12,109 nucleotides of DNA from an uncultured Acetatifactor sp. (GTDB taxonomy: Bacteria > Bacillota > Clostridia > Lachnospirales > Lachnospiraceae): positions 1 to 12,109 of the forward strand of contig CAJUCE010000065.1 in the NCBI GenBank assembly GCA_910584865.1, read 5' to 3'. A model generated the notes under the pieces. It worked only from the letters and a program-made list of their open reading frames with translations, searched no databases and had not been told where the DNA came from. Shown here one piece after another: positions 6,901 through 12,109 of the stretch. Position numbers and translations under genes: made by a program. Numbering within the stretch: the first letter of the stretch is position 1; each line of letters begins with the position of its first letter.

Positions 6901-9240
6901 TCAATACAGCTTTCTGAATTTTCCCGGTGTCACTCCCGTGCTCTTGCTGAAGAAACGGATAAAATTCTGGGCATTGGTATAATTAAGCCTGACAGCAATT
7001 TCAGCCACGGACAGGTCTGTCTGCAGCAGCAAATGGATGGCTTCCTCCAGCTTATACTCCTCCAGGTAATCGCTGAAAGATTTCCCCTTCTCCATCTTGA
7101 GAACCTTCCATATATAGGTGGGATGGACTCCCAAAGCGTCCGCACACTCCGACAGGGTGATATTGCCCTTGCTCTCCCGGATCTGCTTCTCAATCTCCTG
7201 CATCATGGAATAGGAATTGTCCTCAAGCAGCGCCGTCCTGGCCTCCAAAATGGGATCGATGAGCATATATTTCAGCTGGCGCCGCACCCTGGCAGGCTCT
7301 ATCACCTCGATCATCTCATCGTAAAGCCGTCTCAGCCCGTTGGGATAGAGCTTTTCAATATCCAGCCTGGTATCAATCCCTGCCAGAAGGATGGCATTCA
7401 TCATCCGCAGGATGTATACCATAGCCTTGTCATGGGAATCCTCTCCCCGCAGTTCCTGGCTGAACTCATCGATCAGTTTATAACACTGTTCCTTATCCAT
7501 GGCTTTGATGGAATTCTGGATCTCCTTCTCGTATACCTGATTATAGGAATTGGCCCGCATGGTGGTGCTGGACAGGAAGAAACGGCAATCCTCCCGGCCC
7601 GGCCCGATTCCGCCCGGCTCCGTGCCCTCCTCCGTCTTCTGCTCTCCCGCCGGCATTTTGGTCTCCTGGGTCAAAGCGCTGATACTCTCCCTGTAAGCCG
7701 CCCGGATGTGGTGATTGCTGGTATGGGTAGCGCTGACGCCCATGAGAATGCGGTAACCGTAATTTTCCTCCGCAAATTCCTGTATCCCGTCGTAGAATTT
7801 CGTGATCTTTTCCAGCAAAACCGCCTCGTCGTCCTCCCCGAACAGTCCGAAGATGGCGCAGGCATTGTATACAATAGGCATCCATGCCATCTCCTTCAGC
7901 TCTGCCGGCAGCGCTTCCACCAGCTTTAAGCAGATCGCGTCCTCGTTCACATTGCTCTGGGCCTGGCTCTCGTCCCGCAGATTCAACACCACCACCGCAG
8001 ATGCAAAATAAGTACAGCGCCGCAGATGCAGTCCTTCGAAATATTCGCTCCACTCATCCTCGGAGCGCACCTCCCCCCGAATCAGGCGCAGCTCAAACAG
8101 CTCCAGCAGTTTCTCCTTATGCTGATACATCACCTCTTCCAGGGCCTGCCTGTCATTTTTCATATCGGCGAACCGGCTGGCAAGAAATTGCAGCTCGTTC
8201 CCGTCGATCTTCTGTTCCTCCTCGGATACACCCTGCACCAACCTGCTCACCGGGCGGTAAATCGTATAGGAAGTCATGAAAAAGCAGGTTGCCACAATAA
8301 CCAGGATAGACAGCATAATCACTCCCGACAGCCGCGCTCCCGCAAACTGCCCGCGGTTCATGTCATAGCAGACATAATATTCCCATCCCAGCACATCCGA
8401 CTGTCTGGAGGAGATCATAAAATCCGATACCCCCCCTATTTTCAATTTTCTGCTCTTTCTGCCGGCTGTCCCCTTCTCATGCAGCTGCATGCAGCTCTCT
8501 GTCAACCGCTCGTCCGTGGAATAAATCAGCTTCCCCCCCGCATCCAGAACCACCAGATCCTCACTGCTGCCCAGCATCTGATCGATCCACTTTTTCCAGG
8601 TATTCATGTTGATATTGGCTATAAATAGCCCGTTTGGATCGGAATACAGGTTGGAGAAGGTCATTACAAGGCTGATTCCCCCTTCCTTAACCGTAACCCG
8701 GTAGCGGTAGTTCATAATCCTCTCTATCTGCGTCATGTCATTATACAGCCAATAATTCTTATCCAAAGCCCCTTGATTCCTGCTGAAGAGTTCCTGAAGC
8801 GCATCGTTATTCTCCACCTCTCTCAATGGGAACATCCCCGTACTGCCCAGTACCCATCCCGTCCGGAAATTTGTGAAATAATAGCTGTCGATATAGTCCA
8901 TAAATATCTTTTTGCCGGCCATGATTTCCAGAGCTGCCTTGCTCTCGTTGTAATCCGAGTAATGCAGCTCATTCTCCAAAACCCATTTAAAATCATCCGA
9001 ATCCGCAAAAGATATGTAATACTGTTTTAAATTGTCCAGTCTTTCGTCTACCTGGCTCACAATCTGCTCCGCCGAATTGGCCGCCTCCCGTCCTGCCAGT
9101 TCCTGACGCTGTTCTCTATAGTCCAGATAAATGTACGTTGCAAAGGCTATGAGCATAATGCCCATCAGGCCCAGGATACACAGATAGATGACATATTTAT
9201 AGGGCAATCTGCCGATCGCTTCTTTTATCTTCTTCCACAA
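6901..9240 (-). CDS. membrane-bound sensor with C-terminal AraC-type DNA-binding domain
   Basis: The product has 779 residues. TM1 (about 15-39) and TM2 (about 303-327) enclose an extracellular sensor region of ~260 residues, probably Cache-like by layout, although I do not see a diagnostic motif. A cytoplasmic linker follows (about 330-680). Within it, residues ~408-525 resemble the degenerate cyclase-like region of YesN-type regulators, ending in the AAYRESISAL pattern. The AraC/XylS domain (about 683-779) has two helix-turn-helix motifs: ITLSECADALGVHPTYIWKV (694-713) and LSVAEIAVRLNYTNAQNFIR (743-762). Such proteins usually activate a neighbouring Lpl-type importer in response to extracellular sugar. 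The start is TTG at 9238-9240, with GGGAG 8 bases upstream and an in-frame TGA further up, so no upstream ATG is possible. It lies 104 bases after the lyase gene with no terminator between, so it is probably co-transcribed. Confidence 0.9.
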   Translation of the reverse strand: MWKKIKEAIGRLPYKYVIYLCILGLMGIMLIAFATYIYLDYREQRQELAGREAANSAEQIVSQVDERLDNLKQYYISFADSDDFKWVLENELHYSDYNESKAALEIMAGKKIFMDYIDSYYFTNFRTGWVLGSTGMFPLREVENNDALQELFSRNQGALDKNYWLYNDMTQIERIMNYRYRVTVKEGGISLVMTFSNLYSDPNGLFIANINMNTWKKWIDQMLGSSEDLVVLDAGGKLIYSTDERLTESCMQLHEKGTAGRKSRKLKIGGVSDFMISSRQSDVLGWEYYVCYDMNRGQFAGARLSGVIMLSILVIVATCFFMTSYTIYRPVSRLVQGVSEEEQKIDGNELQFLASRFADMKNDRQALEEVMYQHKEKLLELFELRLIRGEVRSEDEWSEYFEGLHLRRCTYFASAVVVLNLRDESQAQSNVNEDAICLKLVEALPAELKEMAWMPIVYNACAIFGLFGEDDEAVLLEKITKFYDGIQEFAEENYGYRILMGVSATHTSNHHIRAAYRESISALTQETKMPAGEQKTEEGTEPGGIGPGREDCRFFLSSTTMRANSYNQVYEKEIQNSIKAMDKEQCYKLIDEFSQELRGEDSHDKAMVYILRMMNAILLAGIDTRLDIEKLYPNGLRRLYDEMIEVIEPARVRRQLKYMLIDPILEARTALLEDNSYSMMQEIEKQIRESKGNITLSECADALGVHPTYIWKVLKMEKGKSFSDYLEEYKLEEAIHLLLQTDLSVAEIAVRLNYTNAQNFIRFFSKSTGVTPGKFRKLY

Positions 9241-9248
9241 ATCGTTTT

Positions 9249-9253
9249 CTCCC
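9249..9253 (-). promoter_or_regulatory. ribosome binding site of the TTG-started regulator gene
   Basis: On the minus strand GGGAG lies 8 bases before the TTG at 9238-9240. Together with the in-frame TGA upstream, it makes TTG the likely real start. The weaker codon would hold the regulator at low level. Confidence 0.5.
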
Positions 9254-9344
9254 GCTTTTTTATTTCAATTCCTCCCATACCTCCCGTCCCGCCGCAGATA
9301 TCTCTCTGATGAATCCATGCAGAAACGGCCAAACTCCGGGTAAG

Positions 9345-11804
9345 CTACATCGCAAACTCCGGCAGCACATCCTTAAAATCCATATCATCAGCGTAATAAA
9401 ACTTGGGATAGCAGGGCTGGTTATAGCAGTTGTTCTGCCATGCAACGCCGCAACGGTACTGGGTGTCGTGCATCATGGTGAACAGCTTATGCCCCGTAAT
9501 CTCCGTATTCATATAAATGCGGATTGCGGAATCGTCCGCTAACCGCAGCAGCAGCTCTTCCCGGAAATCCCCGAAGATATCCGCCACCAGGCAGGGATTG
9601 CCCTTGGTACCGTTATTGGTCATGGTTCCCTCGGGAGCCAGCATGACACCGTGAATATTATCATTGATCACCCCGGGCTGCGTGGTCCCAATATACTGCA
9701 CCCCGTCCATGATCTGGGTGGTCAGGTCTCCCGCCCAGCGGATGCTCTGGTTGGTTCCCAGAAGAGGAACCTGCAGCTTATTCCCTTTGCAGTCATAGGT
9801 ATCATTCACCCAAACCTGCAGTCCCCTGGTGTCCGGATCGATCTTGCCGATCATGCAGCGTCCCAGATCGATGGTGGCATATTCTCCAAAGATCACTTCA
9901 CCGCTCTCTGCGTCCCGCAGGGCATATCCGTAAGGCACCGCAGCGCCGCCCTCGAATACATTGAAGATTTCCAGCCCCGGCCTGTCCGGATCAATGTTTG
10001 CCACATGCATGGCGTCCCCGTGGCCGAATTTCGCACGCACGCCGTCGGGCCTGATCCCATAGCTGGAATACAGCAGAGAACCGTCGTGATCGATGACCGC
10101 CGCACCATAGATGATCTCCATGCAGCCGTCCCCGTCCACATCGGCAGTTGCCAGACTGTGGTTCCCCTGTCCGGCCAGGATCCCGTACACCGGGTCTTCC
10201 CCGCAGATGTCGTGGATCTCGTCATCCCGGAAGGGATTCTTCATGGGCACAAATCCACTGTCCACGGTAAACACCTCATGAAATTTATCTTCAAAAAAGT
10301 CATAAGCTACTATTGTGGTTCTGGTATAATAGCCCCGGCAGATAATCAGATAAGGCCGCTCCCCGTCCAGATAAGCCACCCCTGACAAAAAACGGTCCAC
10401 CCGGTTGCAGGGCTCAATCCTCTTCAGGGCATAATCCCCCCACATCAGCCCGTCGTCTACACGTCCCATCTTGAAAGGGATGGTCTCCAGTTCCCTTCCG
10501 TCCCCGGCAAACATGGTCAGGTATTCCGGCCCCTCATAAACAAATCCCTCGAATGCTTCCAGGTGATTTTTCTCACTTCTGGAGAGTGCGTATGTATGGA
10601 TAAAATAATCTGTCAAAGCGTAAGAATCCTCACGGTTCAGCGGGTATTCATACCTTTTCTCTATCCCGAAGCATTCCTCCAGGGTTTCCGGCCAGCGTCC
10701 CTTCACCACCTCCGGATGCTCCTGCCAGTGGTGGAACACATCCGCCATATGCTCCCGATAATCATTGGCAGAACAGACGAAATTGCTCTCATGGGAAACA
10801 CCTGCCAGGATATCCGCCTCCGGCATGGTGATAAAATGCTCCTCCAGAATCTGTCCGTCCCCTTTATATCGTGTCATTTTCGTTCCCGGAGCAGTCTTGA
10901 CTGCCATCTCCGCTTTCCCGTCCCCGTTAAAATCATAAACCATAAACTGGGTATAATGGGCTCCTGCCCGGATATTGACCCCCATATCCAGACGCCACAG
11001 AAGTGCTCCGTCCAACTTATAACAATCCAGATAACATTTACCGGTATAACCTTTCTGGGAGACATCGTGGGAATTGGAAGGATCCCATTTCACGATAAAT
11101 TCGTATTCTCCGTCCCCGTCCACATCTCCCACACTCATATCATTGGCATGGTATTCAAAAGCTTCACCTGCCGGCGTGACGCCGCCCTCCGGCTTCTGCA
11201 GCGGAATATCCCAATAAGGATGCGGCCACACCCCCACACTGTCATCTCCGGATTCCCCGGCTGCTCCCCCGGCATTCCCGCCGGGCTGCTCTGCTTTACC
11301 GTCCCTCACAGGAACCACGCGGTACCTGTCTGCGGCTGTCCCGTCTCTGTCCAGGTAGTTCGTGCTGTCCGTCACTACAGCGATACGCTCCGTCCCCCGG
11401 TAAACGGCATAATCCGTACCGGTCATCCCTGTCCCGCAATAGCCGGATACCTCATCCAGAAGCATTCTCCAGCTTAAAAAAATACCGCCCGCCGTCTGAA
11501 TCGCCACCAGCCCGCGGCCAAGCTCCTCCAACTGCTCATGAAATTGCTTCTTCACCGGCGTACGCAAAACCGGGCTGCTCTTCGACTCCTCCCCTGCGCT
11601 CACAGCGGCCACCTTCATGTAATGCGGTATATGGGTAGCCCTGTGAAGCGTATACTCCGTGTCCTGGGTCTCGGCCATCAGGCGGTAACACATGCCCGGC
11701 GTATCCCTGTCCGCCCAGTAGATCCGGTAACAATCCGCCCCTTCCTCAGGTTCCCAGCACACGGTCACTGAAAAGTCTTCCAGCAACTTTATTTTCAATT
11801 CCAT
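9345..11804 (-). CDS. rhamnogalacturonan lyase, polysaccharide lyase family 11 (YesW/YesX-like), apparently cytoplasmic
   Basis: The product has 819 residues. PL11 enzymes cut rhamnogalacturonan I by beta-elimination, leaving an unsaturated galacturonosyl end. Family marks are KWDPSNSHD (239-247), NIRAGAHYTQFMVYD (277-291) and calcium-loop-like blade motifs DVDGDGEYE (227-235), DFNGDGKAE (291-299) and DVDGDGCME (555-563) of the eight-bladed propeller. Residues ~98-170 match the family's N-terminal beta domain (SWRMLLDEVSG, DYAVYRG, STNYLDRDGT). Two oddities: an extra fibronectin-III-like domain at ~1-85, and a long segment at ~305-425 where YesW-like enzymes seem to have a shorter loop. No signal peptide is visible, so it should act on imported oligosaccharides. 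I start it at 11804 rather than the in-frame ATG at 11831 because AGAGGAG (11811-11817) stands 6 bases before it. It is the first gene of the locus. Confidence 0.9.
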   Translation of the reverse strand: MELKIKLLEDFSVTVCWEPEEGADCYRIYWADRDTPGMCYRLMAETQDTEYTLHRATHIPHYMKVAAVSAGEESKSSPVLRTPVKKQFHEQLEELGRGLVAIQTAGGIFLSWRMLLDEVSGYCGTGMTGTDYAVYRGTERIAVVTDSTNYLDRDGTAADRYRVVPVRDGKAEQPGGNAGGAAGESGDDSVGVWPHPYWDIPLQKPEGGVTPAGEAFEYHANDMSVGDVDGDGEYEFIVKWDPSNSHDVSQKGYTGKCYLDCYKLDGALLWRLDMGVNIRAGAHYTQFMVYDFNGDGKAEMAVKTAPGTKMTRYKGDGQILEEHFITMPEADILAGVSHESNFVCSANDYREHMADVFHHWQEHPEVVKGRWPETLEECFGIEKRYEYPLNREDSYALTDYFIHTYALSRSEKNHLEAFEGFVYEGPEYLTMFAGDGRELETIPFKMGRVDDGLMWGDYALKRIEPCNRVDRFLSGVAYLDGERPYLIICRGYYTRTTIVAYDFFEDKFHEVFTVDSGFVPMKNPFRDDEIHDICGEDPVYGILAGQGNHSLATADVDGDGCMEIIYGAAVIDHDGSLLYSSYGIRPDGVRAKFGHGDAMHVANIDPDRPGLEIFNVFEGGAAVPYGYALRDAESGEVIFGEYATIDLGRCMIGKIDPDTRGLQVWVNDTYDCKGNKLQVPLLGTNQSIRWAGDLTTQIMDGVQYIGTTQPGVINDNIHGVMLAPEGTMTNNGTKGNPCLVADIFGDFREELLLRLADDSAIRIYMNTEITGHKLFTMMHDTQYRCGVAWQNNCYNQPCYPKFYYADDMDFKDVLPEFAM

Positions 11805-11810
11805 ATTTTT

Positions 11811-11817
11811 CTCCTCT
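11811..11817 (-). promoter_or_regulatory. ribosome binding site that fixes the lyase start
   Basis: AGAGGAG on the minus strand is 6 bases from the ATG at 11802-11804. The upstream in-frame ATG at 11829-11831 would place this site inside the coding region and would add nine polar residues, which still do not make a signal peptide. Confidence 0.65.
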
Positions 11818-11902
11818 TTTCTCAGGCCCATTTTCTCCGCTCCCGGACCTGTCCGGTTCCATTGCTATATCCAGGCTGTCACTTTTCCTCAATGACCTAA
11901 TT

Positions 11903-11931
11903 ATTATACCAAAATTCCACTTCTTTTTCAA
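11903..11931 (-). promoter_or_regulatory. strong sigma-A type promoter of the lyase gene
   Basis: On the minus strand TTGAAA (11926-11931), a 17-base spacer and a perfect TATAAT (11903-11908) form the best promoter in the window. The start would be near 11896, giving a leader of about 90 bases that holds a small hairpin, CCGGAC 11843-11848 with GTCCGG 11851-11856. A near-consensus promoter suggests appreciable basal expression, or repression. Confidence 0.7.
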
Positions 11932-11942
11932 CCAAAACCCAA

Positions 11943-11971
11943 TTGCACTTCCTCTTCGGGTGTGGTATGAT
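11943..11971 (+). promoter_or_regulatory. divergent plus-strand promoter reading out of the window
   Basis: TTGCAC (11943-11948), a 17-base spacer and TATGAT (11966-11971), with the extended -10 TGG just before it (11963-11965), make a plausible promoter. It points away from the lyase promoter, with about 11 bases between the two -35 boxes, so regulators bound here could affect both. Confidence 0.5.
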
Positions 11972-11977
11972 GGAATG

Positions 11978-12109
11978 GTTTAGACAGTCCCTTCCGCGAA
12001 GTCATAATTGATTTTGCTCCGACCGCCGTAGTTCGGCCCGAAGGGATACGGAGGAAAAGTTTGAAACTAAAAGGTAGCGGTTAGCGAGAAAGTGAATTGC
12101 ACCACAAAC
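11978..12109 (+). other. possible structured leader or RNA, cut by the window edge
   Basis: Downstream of the plus-strand promoter no convincing ORF is seen: a TTG after GGAGG (12050-12054) meets TAG within eight codons. The stretch can fold, with GTCCCTTC (11987-11994) pairing GAAGGGAT (12040-12047, one G-T pair) around an inner GCCG/CGGC stem (12025-12028 with 12034-12037). It could be the 5' leader of a gene beyond the window, an RNA gene, or the edge of a mobile element. I recognise no known RNA family. Confidence 0.3.

Noticed and set aside
6674..6904. A 76-codon minus-strand frame that starts TTG and overlaps the regulator stop by three bases
   Set aside because: The overlap could suggest translational coupling, but no ribosome binding site or domain-like sequence is present.
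6763..7929. A 388-codon plus-strand open frame opposite the regulator gene
   Set aside because: It mirrors the AraC-type regulator on the other strand, whose helix-turn-helix motifs are clear; the frame's composition is antisense-like and has no ribosome binding site.
9260..9445. A 61-codon minus-strand frame across the end of the lyase gene and the spacer before the regulator
   Set aside because: Most of it overlaps the lyase in another frame, no start signal is seen, and the sequence is not protein-like.
10563..11477. A 304-codon plus-strand frame opposite the lyase gene
   Set aside because: Antisense shadow of the PL11 lyase, with no recognisable protein pattern.

Overview
The window looks like a piece of a Firmicutes (Clostridia, most likely Lachnospiraceae) chromosome. 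The reasons are strong AGGAGG-type ribosome binding sites, sigma-A-like promoters, a lipoprotein with a long Ser/Glu linker, an AAA-ATPase-like/PD-(D/E)XK protein of a type common in gut clostridia, and a YtcQ-YteP-YtcP/Lpl-type sugar importer paired with a membrane-bound AraC-type regulator. This placement is inference from gene content, not a database match.

Left part (1-2640). A short AT-rich 3' fragment of an unrecognised gene ends at 202. A good sigma-A promoter (199-227) then drives a plus-strand gene for an AAA-ATPase-like protein with a C-terminal PD-(D/E)XK nuclease-type domain (305-1882). It converges on a small minus-strand membrane protein of the CmpB-like 'putative ABC transporter' family (1927-2472). 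Neither gene has an evident link to the sugar locus on its right.

Main part (2599-11931), all minus strand, reads as a rhamnogalacturonan (pectin side-chain) use locus. In transcription order it holds: a sigma-A promoter (11903-11931); a PL11-family rhamnogalacturonan lyase without a signal peptide (9345-11804); a two-TM sensor/AraC regulator starting at TTG (6901-9240); a 476-bp gap with an AT-rich inverted repeat, direct repeats and a second promoter (6455-6483); two carbohydrate ABC permeases (5453-6424 and 4524-5435); a lipoprotein solute-binding protein (2752-4443); a 47-bp tandem repeat just past its stop; and a Rho-independent terminator (2599-2633). Likely working: the regulator senses extracellular oligosaccharide or envelope state, turns on importer and lyase, the binding protein and permeases import rhamnogalacturonan oligosaccharides using an ATPase encoded elsewhere, and the lyase cuts them in the cytoplasm. 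No ATPase and no GH105 unsaturated-glucuronyl/galacturonyl hydrolase lies in the window.

Right end (11941-12109). A plus-strand promoter diverges from the lyase promoter and leads into about 130 bases with stem-forming segments and no convincing ORF before the window ends.

The locus type is known. The less ordinary points are a leaderless PL11 lyase with an extra N-terminal domain and a probable insertion, an octamer (GTGCAATT) found only beside the two locus promoters, and the tandem duplication of the binding-protein gene end.
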